From positions 40,125-104,124 of the forward strand of contig JAKAUC010000018.1 of the NCBI GenBank assembly GCA_021827865.1: 64,000 bases of DNA, read 5' to 3'. Below, one piece after another: positions 1 to 8,508 of the stretch (position 1 is its first letter; each line of letters begins with the position of its first letter). The notes beneath the pieces were generated by a model. That model searched no databases. It had not been told where the DNA came from and saw only the letters and a program-made list of their open reading frames with translations. Source of the DNA: an archaeon (GTDB lineage Archaea; Thermoproteota; Nitrososphaeria; Nitrososphaerales; Gagatemarchaeaceae). A program made the translations under genes and the position numbers.

Positions 1-205
1 TAACCAGCGTCGACTCGGGCTGCATCCCAGGCCATCGGCAGAGCCGACAGCGAGAGAGCTGAGACTGTTCTGGTGCGGGTCGCTGTTATCTTAGCTTGAC
101 TCTTGTTGCTGACAAAGAGCGAATATTCTTTTGACCACTGCATCGTCCTGCGGAAAGCGCGTGAGTTTCCCGAAGTCGCGACCCTCTGGGTCGGTCTACT
201 GAAAG

Positions 206-721
206 ATGACACCGGGTGGAGCGTGCTTGAGCCCAAAGATGATATCTGCCCGCGGCCCCGGCCTTGGCATGGCCGAATCTGCGGTTCACAGATCTATGAA
301 GGCCATAGTCAGGCGGGAGCTCGAGCGCGAGCGCTTCGCGGTGGTGGAGGAGCCGGTCGTCCCTCCAGGTCGCAGGGTGTCCTGGACCGCCTATCGTCCG
401 GATCTTCTCGGATATAGGTCGGAGGGCGGGAAGGAGGAGGTCGTCCTCGTGGAATGTGAGACGCGCCCCCTGATGCGCAGGCTCGAAGCCAAGAAGTGCT
501 CGACGGTGTGGTTTCAGCCGCGCGTCTATCGGGGCGGGTCCGTCAGGAAGATACTCGCCGTGCCGCAGGGCAGGCTCCATCGGGTCGACATGAGAATCAG
601 GCGCAGCTGGGACATCTGGGTCCTCGGCCGAGACGCGACCATGGCGAAGTTTCCGGCCGTTCAGGAGAGTGCCGCCTGCGAGCCACGTTTCTCAAAATCG
701 ATAATCGAAGCAAGCGATTAA
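206..721 (+). CDS. Uncharacterised protein, possible PD-(D/E)XK-like fold
   Basis: I do not recognise the family. The core carries YRPDLLGY followed about 14 residues later by VLVECETR. This resembles the D...ExE spacing of PD-(D/E)XK nuclease-like proteins, but no clear catalytic Lys follows. An N-terminal helix rich in Arg/Glu (MKAIVRRELERERF) precedes it. The ORF opens with about 20 low-complexity residues, so the real start is probably the Met at 269 or 296. The gene at 1702 has a similar acidic signature (VCDVMG...VEIETG), so the two may be distant relatives. Function is unknown and the nuclease idea is inference. Confidence 0.5.
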   Translation: MTPGGACLSPKMISARGPGLGMAESAVHRSMKAIVRRELERERFAVVEEPVVPPGRRVSWTAYRPDLLGYRSEGGKEEVVLVECETRPLMRRLEAKKCSTVWFQPRVYRGGSVRKILAVPQGRLHRVDMRIRRSWDIWVLGRDATMAKFPAVQESAACEPRFSKSIIEASD

Positions 722-734
722 TATGCGTCGTGTG

Positions 735-1000
735 TTTAACAAACCACTCGTCCGGCCAGGAGAAGGATGGATTCGCGGAGAAGAAGAGGTGCCGGGGAAA
801 GCCTCGGCGCCTGGTACCATCCGCGAGCGGGATGGTGGCGCGTAGAGCCGGGGAAACCCGGACTTCAACGAAGGCCAAACCGAGGGCGAACCGGGACGGC
901 GGCGGTGAAGGAACGCTACGAAGCCGCCGTCGGAGGAAAGCCACATCCCTCCTGAGAGCCGGGCGAGGCAACCAAATATCAGCCGGTTCTCACCTCTAGC
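735..1000 (+). ncRNA. Candidate structured RNA (RNase P RNA-like layout?)
   Basis: No convincing reading frame exists on either strand between the flanking genes. The stretch holds several consecutive stems: GGTGCCG/CGGCGCC, ACCATCC/GGATGGT, a GNRA-capped CCGGG-GAAA-CCCGG, a 9-bp GACGGCGGC/GCCGCCGTC and GGAGG/CCTCC. A TATA-like attaatatg lies at about 719-727. Blocks such as CCGGGGAAAGCC, CTTCAACG and GCGAGGCAACCAAATA loosely recall archaeal RNase P RNA, but a convincing 3' partner of its P4 helix was not found. SRP RNA seems less likely because no GGAAGC/GCAG helix-8 motif is seen. Ends and strand are approximate. Confidence 0.35.
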
Positions 1001-1014
1001 GGGGGACTTCGGAG

Positions 1015-1659
1015 ATGCTCTACAAGGACCGGGCGGACGCAGGAAAGCGCCTCGCGGGGGCCCTCCTGCATCTCAGGGGCGAGGACTTGGTCGTGCTCGG
1101 GATACCGAGGGGAGGCGTGGTGGTGGCGAACGAAGTTGCCAAGACGCTGGACGCCCCGCTGGACGTCGTGGTGACCAAGAAGATTGAAGCGCCAGGGGAA
1201 CCAGAGTATGCCCTCGGAGCGGTCACCCAGGAAGGAGAAGTGATGATGGACAGGCAGGCTGCGGAGTCCTTGGGGGCCAGTGCGGCGTACCTTGACTACC
1301 AGATTCGACTCAAGCGGGAAGAGGTGAAGGACAGGATGCAGAAGCTGCGGGGGTCAGCCCCCTACCCTAGACTGGAAGGCAAGGTGGTGGTCATAGTGGA
1401 CGATGGCATAGCCACCGGGAGTTCGGTGAGCGCGGCCGTGATGTCGGTGAAGAAGCGGGGCCCGAAGGATGTCATCGTCGCGGTTCCGGTGGCGCCGGCG
1501 GACGCGGTGCAGGCCCTCTCCGAAGACGGAACCAAGGTCGTCTGTGTTTCGACCCCAGGACCGTTCCTGGCCATAGGGGAGTTCTATGAAGACTTCGGGC
1601 AGGTTGAGGACATCGAAGTGAAGAGAATCCTTGACGAAAACGCTGCAAGGCGCCGCTGA
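1015..1659 (+). CDS. Predicted phosphoribosyltransferase (COG1926-like)
   Basis: Type I phosphoribosyltransferase fold. The PRPP-binding motif is clear at residues 125-135 (VVIVDDGIATG), and an early LGIPRGGVVVA strand-loop is typical of this family. The 214-residue length is usual. The substrate is unknown for the family, and linkage to nucleotide metabolism is only suggested by the pyr genes 0.8 kb downstream. A TATA-like caaatatca at about 971-979 lies 36-40 nt before the ATG. It overlaps the 3' end of the putative structured RNA. Confidence 0.8.
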   Translation: MLYKDRADAGKRLAGALLHLRGEDLVVLGIPRGGVVVANEVAKTLDAPLDVVVTKKIEAPGEPEYALGAVTQEGEVMMDRQAAESLGASAAYLDYQIRLKREEVKDRMQKLRGSAPYPRLEGKVVVIVDDGIATGSSVSAAVMSVKKRGPKDVIVAVPVAPADAVQALSEDGTKVVCVSTPGPFLAIGEFYEDFGQVEDIEVKRILDENAARRR

Positions 1660-1701
1660 GGCCCCACGCCCTTAGCATCCAGGGGGGAGCGAGGCCGAGC
1701 T

Positions 1702-2376
1702 TTGGACGTCCGCAAGTTCGAGGGCGACCTCTACGAGCTCGCCGGCAGGGCCTGCCACGTCGACACCGAAGAAGTAAGATCCAAGGTGTTTGCCATCGCC
1801 GACGTCCTGGTCAACCTTTACAAAAAGAACCTCGTGAAGATCAACCATTCGGCCCTGGAGTTGGTGTGCGCCAGGGGCCTGATAAAGCAAGGCTACGATG
1901 TGAAAGTAGAGCACAGGCTGGACAAGATCCTGGTCTGCGATGTGATGGGGTCGAGGGGGGACGGGCCCCTCATAGTCGAGATAGAGACCGGGTTCATACC
2001 GCCCGAAGCGGCCCTGGAACCTTCGGCGTATGCGCGGAGCCGGATTGCCAGCAAGATATCCAGGTACAGCAGGTATGCGGGGAAGTTCGCCCTGGGGACA
2101 ACTCCCTCGTACATTCTGGACATCCCCGGGTTCTTCATCGGGGCTCCACGGAACAGGACCCACGAAGAGGCCGCACGGATCAAAGAGCTCACCGACGTCG
2201 CCTACAACAAGCCCGAGATCTCCATAGACGACCTTATGCAGGCGAGGCTTCACGCCGTGTTTCTGATAGATGTCGACTCCGGGGGTGTACAGGAAATCGA
2301 CCCCGAGGCCTACGATAGGATGGCGCTGGCCGTCCTGGATTGGCGCCGGAGTGTCCAAGGCTTAAATCCGCGCTGA
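1702..2376 (+). CDS. Conserved archaeal protein, possible PD-(D/E)XK-like domain
   Basis: TTG start. The N-terminal half is helical; the middle has VKVEHRLDKILVCDVMG followed by LIVEIETGFI. This D...ExE arrangement is seen in restriction-endonuclease-like folds. No signal peptide or membrane helix is present. It lies 42 nt after the phosphoribosyltransferase on the same strand and 74 nt before pyrE, so co-transcription is possible. Function is unknown; the nuclease-fold assignment is inference from motif spacing. Confidence 0.6.
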   Translation: MDVRKFEGDLYELAGRACHVDTEEVRSKVFAIADVLVNLYKKNLVKINHSALELVCARGLIKQGYDVKVEHRLDKILVCDVMGSRGDGPLIVEIETGFIPPEAALEPSAYARSRIASKISRYSRYAGKFALGTTPSYILDIPGFFIGAPRNRTHEEAARIKELTDVAYNKPEISIDDLMQARLHAVFLIDVDSGGVQEIDPEAYDRMALAVLDWRRSVQGLNPR

Positions 2377-2450
2377 AACGCAACACAGCGCGGGTTCAAT
2401 TTCGCAAGCGCGTGCAGGCTGACAGGACCCGTGTTTTGGAGGGGTGATTC

Positions 2451-3068
2451 TTGCCGGACCAGGTGAGCGGCCGGGTCGCCCTCGCAAACGCCCTCTTCCG
2501 GATAGGAGCCCTCCGGTTCGGGAAGTTCAAGCTATCCAGCGGCAAGGTCAGTTCCTACTATCTGGACCTGAGGGTCGTTCCGAGCGACCCTGAAGCATAC
2601 GGTCTCGCTATATCGGCCTATCTTGCTGCTGCGAAGGGAATCGGAGAATCCAGCTTCGACGTAGTGGCGGGCGTCGCTACGGCTGGGGTGACCATCTCAT
2701 CTCCCCTCGCCTACGTCCTCAAGAAGCCGATGGTCTACGTGAGGAAGGAGGAGAAGGGGCACGGCCTCGGGAAGCTGGTCGAAGGTGCGGTCAACCCGGG
2801 ATGGCGGGCCTTGGTCATCGACGACCTGGTGACTACAGGAGGGAGCGTCATCTCGTCGGTGGAAGCGCTGAGAAGCGTGGGGTGTGTGGTCAGGGACGCC
2901 TTAGTTCTTGTGGACAGGCTGGAAGGAGGAGGGGCGAACCTCGCGCGGGCAGGGGTCAGGCTCAGCGCCTTCGCAGACATCACGGAGCTTGTCGAGACCC
3001 TCCACGGCCAGGGGAAGATCACCAAGGCGGACCTCCAGGCTGTGCTCAAGCAGATGGAAGGAAAATAG
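2451..3068 (+). CDS. pyrE: Orotate phosphoribosyltransferase
   Basis: Transfers phosphoribose from PRPP to orotate to give OMP, step five of de novo pyrimidine synthesis. The PRPP motif LVIDDLVTTGG is at residues 121-131. The catalytic-loop region MVYVRKEEKGHGLGKLVEG is typical of OPRTase. The 205-residue length is normal. The start is TTG; no in-frame ATG lies before conserved sequence. It is the first gene of a compact operon with pyrD (adjacent) and pyrF. Confidence 0.95.
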   Translation: MPDQVSGRVALANALFRIGALRFGKFKLSSGKVSSYYLDLRVVPSDPEAYGLAISAYLAAAKGIGESSFDVVAGVATAGVTISSPLAYVLKKPMVYVRKEEKGHGLGKLVEGAVNPGWRALVIDDLVTTGGSVISSVEALRSVGCVVRDALVLVDRLEGGGANLARAGVRLSAFADITELVETLHGQGKITKADLQAVLKQMEGK

Positions 3069-3983
3069 ATGGAAGCTAGCGCAATCGAGGTACAAATGGG
3101 AAGTCTGCGCTTCGCCAACCCCACGGCGCTGGCCTCGGGCGTGCACGGAAGCTCCCTGTCGAAGGTGTTGCAGGCACTGAAGATGGGAGCAGGTGCGGCG
3201 GTCACGAAGTCGATCGGAGTGGTGCCGCGAGAAGGTTACCCAGACCCGACCATGGTCGAAGTCGAGGGCGGGATGGTCAATGCAGCCGGGCTCCCTAACC
3301 CTGGAGCGGCGATGTTCTCCGAGCAGCTGGCCGAGGTGGAAGGAAAGAGCCTCCCGATTGTAGTCTCAGTCTTCGGAGCAGACGAAGCGGAGTTCACATC
3401 TGCGGTCAGGGCCCTGGATGGGAACGACTTCGTCGCCTATGAGCTCAACCTAAGCTGCCCGCACGTGTCGGGGGTCGGCATCGAGGTCGGGCACCTCCCC
3501 GAGGAGGTGAGCAGGGTCACCAAGGCCGTGAAAGCTGCCACGGGCAAGCCGGTGTTCGCCAAGCTATCCCCCAACACGGAGAGACTGGTCGAGGTCGCCC
3601 AGGCGGCGGTGGATGCGGGGGCCGATGGCCTGACGGCCATCAACACGGTGAGGTCGTTCCCAATTGATATCGTGAAAGGGGGGCCCGCCCTCTCGCATGG
3701 CTTCGGTGGCCTGTCTGGGGCGGCGATAAGGCCCATAGCACTGCGCTGCGTCTACGAGCTGAGGGAGCAGTTGGGCGTCCCCATCGTCGGGTGCGGCGGG
3801 GTGGGGACATGGGAGGACGCGGTGCAGTTCTTCCTGGCTGGTGCGAACATGGTCCAGCTAGGTACCTCGACAATCAAGAGGTTTGACAGATTCAACGATG
3901 TCAACCTGGGGATCATCTCTTACATGAAGAGGAAGGGTTTTGCAAAGCTTGAAGACCTTGTCGGGCGGGCGCACGCCAGATGA
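3069..3983 (+). CDS. pyrD: Dihydroorotate dehydrogenase, class 1B catalytic subunit
   Basis: Flavoprotein that oxidises dihydroorotate to orotate. It is a TIM barrel of 304 residues. NLSCPH at residues 127-132 carries the active-site Cys base expected for class 1 enzymes, and FAKLSPN and the C-terminal GCGGVGTWEDA...GANMVQLGT bind FMN phosphate in the family. It begins one base after the pyrE stop and overlaps pyrF by 4 nt (ATGA). No PyrK electron-transfer subunit is in the window, so the electron acceptor is not evident. Confidence 0.95.
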   Translation: MEASAIEVQMGSLRFANPTALASGVHGSSLSKVLQALKMGAGAAVTKSIGVVPREGYPDPTMVEVEGGMVNAAGLPNPGAAMFSEQLAEVEGKSLPIVVSVFGADEAEFTSAVRALDGNDFVAYELNLSCPHVSGVGIEVGHLPEEVSRVTKAVKAATGKPVFAKLSPNTERLVEVAQAAVDAGADGLTAINTVRSFPIDIVKGGPALSHGFGGLSGAAIRPIALRCVYELREQLGVPIVGCGGVGTWEDAVQFFLAGANMVQLGTSTIKRFDRFNDVNLGIISYMKRKGFAKLEDLVGRAHAR

Positions 3984-4726
3984 ATTCTGACAGGATGGCG
4001 CACAGCTTCAGAGAGCGGGTCCTTGAAGCCTCGCGGCGGAGGGGCTCGAAGGTCGTCCTCAACCTCGACTTCGCCGGCCCCTACGAAGGAAGGCTCGACA
4101 ATGCTGTGCGAGTGCTCAACGAGACCAAGGAGCACCTGGCCGCGGTCAAGGTGAACCACCACCTGCTGCTTCCGTTCGGTCTCCAGGGCATAAGGGCTGT
4201 CATCGACATCTGCAAGGAAGAAGGGCTCCCCCTGATCGCGGACCTGAAGATGAACGACATAGAGTCCACCAACCTGAACATAGTCGACTCGCTCCTCGGT
4301 TACGGCTTCGACGCCGTCATAGCGAACCCCTTCGTAGGGAAGGCAGAGGGCCTGGGAAAGGCGATCGAGAGGATCCACTCCAAGAACGGAGGGATACTCC
4401 TCCTGGTCTACATGAGCCACAAGGGGGCGGACGAAGGGTATTCACTCCGCCTCGAAGGGGGCGAACCGCTGTACCGGGTATTTGCCAGAAGGGCAAAGGA
4501 GTGGGGTGCGGACGGGGTGATAGTCTCCGCCAAGTCCGCAGAGAAGATAGTCGAAACCAGGCAGATCGTGGGGAGGGAGTGTCTGATATTCTCGCCCGGA
4601 GTCGGTGTCCAGGGGGGCGACGCTTCCGCAGGCATCGCGGCGGGCGCGGACTTCGTCCTAGTGGGGAGGACGATCACAGAGTCTCTCGACCCGGCGAAGA
4701 CTGCAGCCGAGCTGAAGTCGGTCTAG
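3980..4726 (+). CDS. pyrF: Orotidine 5'-phosphate decarboxylase
   Basis: Decarboxylates OMP to UMP. The catalytic DLKMND motif (Asp88, Lys90, Asp93) and the C-terminal phosphate-binding stretch FSPGVGVQGGDA are present, and GADFVLVGRTI closes the barrel. The start overlaps the pyrD stop (ATGA), which indicates translational coupling. At 248 residues it has a slightly extended N-terminus; a second Met at residue 6 is an alternative start. Confidence 0.95.
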   Translation: MNSDRMAHSFRERVLEASRRRGSKVVLNLDFAGPYEGRLDNAVRVLNETKEHLAAVKVNHHLLLPFGLQGIRAVIDICKEEGLPLIADLKMNDIESTNLNIVDSLLGYGFDAVIANPFVGKAEGLGKAIERIHSKNGGILLLVYMSHKGADEGYSLRLEGGEPLYRVFARRAKEWGADGVIVSAKSAEKIVETRQIVGRECLIFSPGVGVQGGDASAGIAAGADFVLVGRTITESLDPAKTAAELKSV

Positions 4727-4846
4727 GGCCGGGTCGCCCCGCTGCGCCAGCCTGAAGAGCAGCGCTCCATGTCGCCCGGGAAGCCGACAGCTAATGGCTG
4801 GGCCTGGTCCCTCGCGGCGCTCGAGGCGAACTGGCCGCGGGACTTA

Positions 4847-5311
4847 CTAGGTCGGGGCCTCGGAGGAGTAGTAGTCCCAGATTCGCTTCTGCGCCTCCTT
4901 GACGTAGTTCATCTCGGCCGCGGATAGCCGGGGGTCCGAAGCTCTGGAATAGGGACGCCTCAGCGACTGTGGGAGTTCGTCGTCGCAGAAGAAGCCCCCG
5001 CCTGGAAAACCGGTGTCCTTGCGGACGATGATGGCGGCGAAACCGGGAGCCCCCCTGGCGTATTCCTCCCTGTCCACCGCGACGATGGCGTCGAAGAGCG
5101 CCTTCCCCCTCGAAACCCCCATTATCTTCATCAGCTGCCCATAGGCGAGGGTCCCACGTGACCCGGCCGCCCTGACGAGTTCCCGCCTCAGTTCTCCCAG
5201 ATCGGGCGAAGCTATCCCTCCCCACTCATGGCCCCGGACGCCGCAGCGCCGCAGCATCTCACTACCAAACCATCGACCCTGTGCGACAATTCGTCCCCCA
5301 ATCTCCCTCAA
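4847..5311 (-). CDS. Conserved hypothetical protein
   Basis: Family not recognised. A small wHTH-like stretch (GTLAYGQLMKIMGVSRGKALFDAI) is followed by a well-ordered GAPGFAAIIVRKDTGFPGGGFFC block. The latter reads like a conserved catalytic or binding loop. The C-terminal tail AEMNYVKEAQKRIWDYY is helical. There is no signal peptide or membrane segment. It is convergent with pyrF and downstream of the rubredoxin-CBS gene, with only 37 nt between them. Confidence 0.6.
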   Translation of the reverse strand: MREIGGRIVAQGRWFGSEMLRRCGVRGHEWGGIASPDLGELRRELVRAAGSRGTLAYGQLMKIMGVSRGKALFDAIVAVDREEYARGAPGFAAIIVRKDTGFPGGGFFCDDELPQSLRRPYSRASDPRLSAAEMNYVKEAQKRIWDYYSSEAPT

Positions 5312-5348
5312 ATCATCCAGGGGCTTGCCAGTGGCGCCTGGGAGAAGC

Positions 5349-5861
5349 TCAGGACTCCAGGCTCTTGGCCACTTTGAACTGGTCGCCGACCACCGACCGC
5401 ATATTGAGCAGGCCGAGCGGCTTGCCGTGGTCGGTCACGAACAGCGTCCTTATCTTGCGCTTCGCCATCAGCTTAATTCCTTCGGACAGCGGCTCGTCGG
5501 CCTCGATGGAGACCATGGGGGAGGTCATTATCTTCCTCACGGGCACCACGGATGCGACCAGGTCGTCCGCCGCCACGTGGTTCAGTATGTCTCGTTCAGT
5601 CATAATCCCCTTCGGCTCTCCGTTCACGAGGACCAGTATGTTCCCTGCGCCCTTGTCGCGCATCTTCTGGGCTGCTCTCAGGACCGACTCGTTGGCGTCG
5701 ATCATCAGAGGGTCGGTTTTCACGAAGCTCCTGACGGTCGGGGCTTTGGTCTCGGCCGCTTCGATCCAGAATGTGAGCGAATACTGGCAGCTCGGGCACT
5801 CCTCGGGGGTTCTGTCTCCTTCAAAGACATACCCGCACCGGTAGCATTGCCACTTTGCCAT
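5349..5861 (-). CDS. Rubredoxin-like zinc ribbon plus tandem CBS protein
   Basis: Residues 1-35 form a CxxC...CxxC metal ribbon (CYRCGY...CPSC). Two CBS motifs follow (VLRAAQKMRDKGAGNILVLV and LSEGIKLMAKRKIRTLFVT). CBS pairs usually bind adenine nucleotides and regulate a partner; an iron or zinc site in front suggests redox or metal coupling. A TATA-like tatattaag at 5885-5893 lies about 27 nt upstream of the ATG, consistent with a leaderless mRNA. The partner is unknown. Confidence 0.8.
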   Translation of the reverse strand: MAKWQCYRCGYVFEGDRTPEECPSCQYSLTFWIEAAETKAPTVRSFVKTDPLMIDANESVLRAAQKMRDKGAGNILVLVNGEPKGIMTERDILNHVAADDLVASVVPVRKIMTSPMVSIEADEPLSEGIKLMAKRKIRTLFVTDHGKPLGLLNMRSVVGDQFKVAKSLES

Positions 5862-5889
5862 CCCTGAAAAAATGGCGGGCCGTAGTATA

Positions 5890-6201
5890 TTAAGAGCGTG
5901 GGGAGCCGCCGAGGGCAGCGTTTGGGGGGCCGTGCGCGTCGGGGCCGCTCGGCGTCTGGGCGATGAGCAATCTCGCCCTCCGCTGGCAGAGAGATGCTTT
6001 GTCGGTGTAGTCTCTCCATGTGGCGTAGTTCGCCTCCACCTTGGAGAGCAGCAGCAGGATCTCCGCGGCCTGAAGATAGCGCGCGGTCGCGGTCTCCTTA
6101 TCGCCGGCCTTCTCCGCGGCCTCCGCGTCAGAAATCAGCTGTTGTGCGTACCAACTCAGCTTCTGGGCGCGGCTCATCGGGGGCCTGGGGGCCGGTTGCA
6201 T
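5890..6201 (-). CDS. Small helical protein resembling an MIT domain
   Basis: The 103-residue protein is mostly one helical unit: LISDAEAAEKAGDKETATARYLQAAEILLLLSKVE, then NYATWRDYTDKASLCQRRARLLI. The spacing (A-x2-AE...A..Y..A.E.L) matches the three-helix MIT domains that join Vps4/CdvC to ESCRT-III/CdvB proteins. The C-terminus is Pro/Gly rich and probably disordered. Start may be Met1 or Met9. It stands alone rather than fused to an AAA ATPase. The role in a Cdv system is inference. Confidence 0.6.
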   Translation of the reverse strand: MQPAPRPPMSRAQKLSWYAQQLISDAEAAEKAGDKETATARYLQAAEILLLLSKVEANYATWRDYTDKASLCQRRARLLIAQTPSGPDAHGPPNAALGGSPRS

Positions 6202-6283
6202 GTCCTCCGGATGGGATCGCAGGAGGCAAAAGAACGGCGTGTCGAATTCCTTAGACGATTGGGAGAAGTAGGCGAGTCATGCC

Positions 6284-6775
6284 TCAGCTGAACTTGATGG
6301 TCATGCCTACGGCTATCCCGTTGGCGGCCGCGAAGCCCCCCTGGGCTTCGATGACGTAGTTGGCCTCGGCGGTGGGCGTGTAGACTGTGCAAGTGCCGCT
6401 GTTGTAGCAGGGGGGAGCGGAAGCCACGAGGTAGACGACCTGACCGGAGTCCCCCGTTGCGTTTATCCAGATTATGTCGAGGCTGGTGTTGGTGTCGTAC
6501 ATCCAGAAGGCCCACTTGCCGTAGGTTGGGAACGCGAAGAGCATGGTGGTGGCGTCCGTCACCCTCCTGTTCATGAGCCCGGACTCCCTCTCCGCCTGCG
6601 TCGTTGCCGTGAAGTTGAATTCGAACGTCTTTCCATTGAGCGCGAAGGCCGAAGGCACAGGGGTGCTGACGCTCCCGGGCTGAGAGTACGTCGAATAGAC
6701 ATTGTAGGCCAGCAGGGCGACCCCGGAGACGCCCAGCAGGACTATCACCAGCAAGGCCGCCTTCACCCAGGACAC
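6284..6775 (-). CDS. DUF192 family protein with N-terminal membrane anchor
   Basis: An N-terminal hydrophobic helix (residues 5-27, AALLVIVLLGVSGVALLAYNV) anchors or exports the protein. The remainder matches DUF192: FNFTATTQAERESGLMNR, MLFAFPTYGKWAFWMYDT, LDIIWIN, YVIEAQGGFA. The molecular function of DUF192 is not established. A TATA-like ggcataaaatagcc at about 6794-6806 is 25 nt upstream, so the ATG at 6775 is well supported. Confidence 0.85.
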   Translation of the reverse strand: MSWVKAALLVIVLLGVSGVALLAYNVYSTYSQPGSVSTPVPSAFALNGKTFEFNFTATTQAERESGLMNRRVTDATTMLFAFPTYGKWAFWMYDTNTSLDIIWINATGDSGQVVYLVASAPPCYNSGTCTVYTPTAEANYVIEAQGGFAAANGIAVGMTIKFS

Positions 6776-6903
6776 CGGGGAGGTTCGGCCAGAGGGGCTA
6801 TTTTATGCCGTTGGCGGAGGAGGTGGAAGTCTGACCCGGGAGCATGGCCACATCCCGCGCTTGTTTTTTAAGTGAGCATCGGGGAAACGGTCAGAGAGAC
6901 TCA

Positions 6904-7521
6904 ATGTCGGCCCGCGAGGACGGTCCTGTCGATGGTGGATTGGAGAACCCCAGAGACGCCGAAGTGCTGAGGACGATAGAGGACGAAAGGCTTGCAGTCT
7001 TCACCTTCGACGGGCTGAGACGAATCACCAGGACGCATCCGGAGACGCTCTCAAGGGCCTTGGAAAGACTGGAGGAGAGCGGCGCGATTGTGAGATCACC
7101 TGAGGGATATAGCCTCGCAGAGAAGGCGAAGGGGATGCCCCCTTTCAGGCGCGCAGCTGCGGGCTCCAAGAGCATACCTGTGCTGCACACCTATCTGCCG
7201 TACCCGGGTAGCGCCTCGAGGATTGCCGACGCCCTGAAGGGCAGGTGGTTCGACAACGCCAGGTGGGTCGGGATGGCGGAGGAAGACGGCGGGTTCGTCA
7301 TGAAATGGGTTACAGCCGATGGGACGGCTTTGATCGATGCGAAATTCACCTCGGGTCAGCTCGACATCGAAGCCAAGGTCTCGCGCGACTCTGACCTCCC
7401 CAAGGCGGTGCGTGCGGCCCACCAACTGGTAGGGAGGATCTCTAGGCTCTATGGCGGCGAGAGACCGGTGAACAGGACCGGGTTCATGCGCATAGGGCAC
7501 TTCGCGCCCTCCGCCATGTGA
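6904..7521 (+). CDS. Winged-helix DNA-binding protein, probable regulator
   Basis: Residues 20-75 form an HTH unit (VFTFDGLRRITRTHPETLSRALERLEESGAIVRSPEGYSL). An unrecognised C-terminal ligand or dimer domain follows with short beta strands and an HTYLPYPGSASRIADALKGRWF segment. The ORF track starts at 6844, but a TATA-like TTTTTTAAG at 6866-6874 lies 34 nt before the ATG at 6904. That makes 6904 the likelier start. The regulated targets are unknown; the next gene, 54 nt downstream, encodes an HtrA-like protease. Confidence 0.7.
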   Translation: MSAREDGPVDGGLENPRDAEVLRTIEDERLAVFTFDGLRRITRTHPETLSRALERLEESGAIVRSPEGYSLAEKAKGMPPFRRAAAGSKSIPVLHTYLPYPGSASRIADALKGRWFDNARWVGMAEEDGGFVMKWVTADGTALIDAKFTSGQLDIEAKVSRDSDLPKAVRAAHQLVGRISRLYGGERPVNRTGFMRIGHFAPSAM

Positions 7522-7575
7522 CCGGGTATCTTCCAAACCCCCTCAACAAGTAGCTCCCCCTCCTGAGCGACTGCG

Positions 7576-8508
7576 ATGATTCAAGACACCGTGAAAGGGA
7601 GCGGAGGAGAGCGGCTGCTGCAGTCGTTCTCGGAAGCTGTGACAGAGCTGGCAGAACGCGTCTCGCCGTCGGTGGTGAGCGTAGGCACAGGGGAGAGGAG
7701 CGGGAGCGGCGTCGCCTGGTCCGGAGAAGGTATCGTCGTCACCGCAAGCCATGTAGTTGGTCGTTCGGCTTCGCCCACCGTGACTCTGTCTGGGGGACGG
7801 AAGGCCCAGGCAAGCCTGGTGGGCTTGGACCCCTACCTCGACGTGGCGGCCCTGCGGGTCGATTCAGATGGGTTATCCCCGTTGGCCCGGGGGACCGCGG
7901 AAGGGGTCCGGGTCGGGCAATTCGTCCTCGCTCTCGCGAACGCCACAGGCAATGGAGTCTCTGCCACCTCAGGAATCGTCACTGGCGCCAGGAGGAGCGC
8001 TCGGGGATTCTGGGGCGTCAGGATAGACGACGCCGTGGTGACAGATGCGAGGCTGAACCCAGGCTATTCGGGCGGGCCGCTGGTAGACTCGTCGGGGCGC
8101 CTCCTCGGCTTGAACGTCGCCTACTTCGCCGGCCGGGGGGTCGCTGTGTCGGTGGACTCCTTGGAGGAGGCAGTGGCCAGGATGTCGAAGGACGGCGGCG
8201 CGAAGAGGGGCCGCCTGGGGGTCGTGGTCGAGCCCATAGAGCTTCCGCAAGGGGTGTCAAGACTGCCCGGGGTCGACCAGGACGAGGCGCTTCTCGTGAA
8301 GTCCGTGGAGCCTGGTTCCCCCGCCAGGGATTCGGGCGTGGCCCTGGGCGACATCATCCTCAGCCTCGGCGGGACCAAGGCCACTGACGAGTACTCTCTG
8401 TACAGGGCGCTCGGAGGGGACGTGGTCGGGAAGGGCGTGGCGCTGCGGATCCTGAGGGCTGAGAAGGTAGCCGAGCTTCAGGTGACGCCCAGGGAGGCCG
8501 AGGCATGA
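7576..8508 (+). CDS. S1C serine protease, HtrA/DegP-like
   Basis: Trypsin-like protease domain followed by one PDZ domain (about residues 215-305). The triad is visible: His59 in TASHVVG, Asp89 in LDVAAL, Ser165 in NPGYSGGPLV. The usual GNSGGP is GYSGGP here. No signal peptide or transmembrane helix is seen, so the enzyme is predicted to be cytoplasmic, unlike most bacterial DegP. It may take part in protein quality control. It follows the HTH gene on the same strand. Confidence 0.9.
   Translation: MIQDTVKGSGGERLLQSFSEAVTELAERVSPSVVSVGTGERSGSGVAWSGEGIVVTASHVVGRSASPTVTLSGGRKAQASLVGLDPYLDVAALRVDSDGLSPLARGTAEGVRVGQFVLALANATGNGVSATSGIVTGARRSARGFWGVRIDDAVVTDARLNPGYSGGPLVDSSGRLLGLNVAYFAGRGVAVSVDSLEEAVARMSKDGGAKRGRLGVVVEPIELPQGVSRLPGVDQDEALLVKSVEPGSPARDSGVALGDIILSLGGTKATDEYSLYRALGGDVVGKGVALRILRAEKVAELQVTPREAEA

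Noticed and set aside
103-417. Left-edge plus-strand ORF starting MLLTKSEYSFDHC
   Set aside because: Its first 50 residues look plausible, but the rest is a shadow of the 206-721 gene and no family is recognised.
2377-2450. Possible tRNA T-arm (gggttcaat) before pyrE
   Set aside because: No acceptor, D or anticodon stems can be formed around it.
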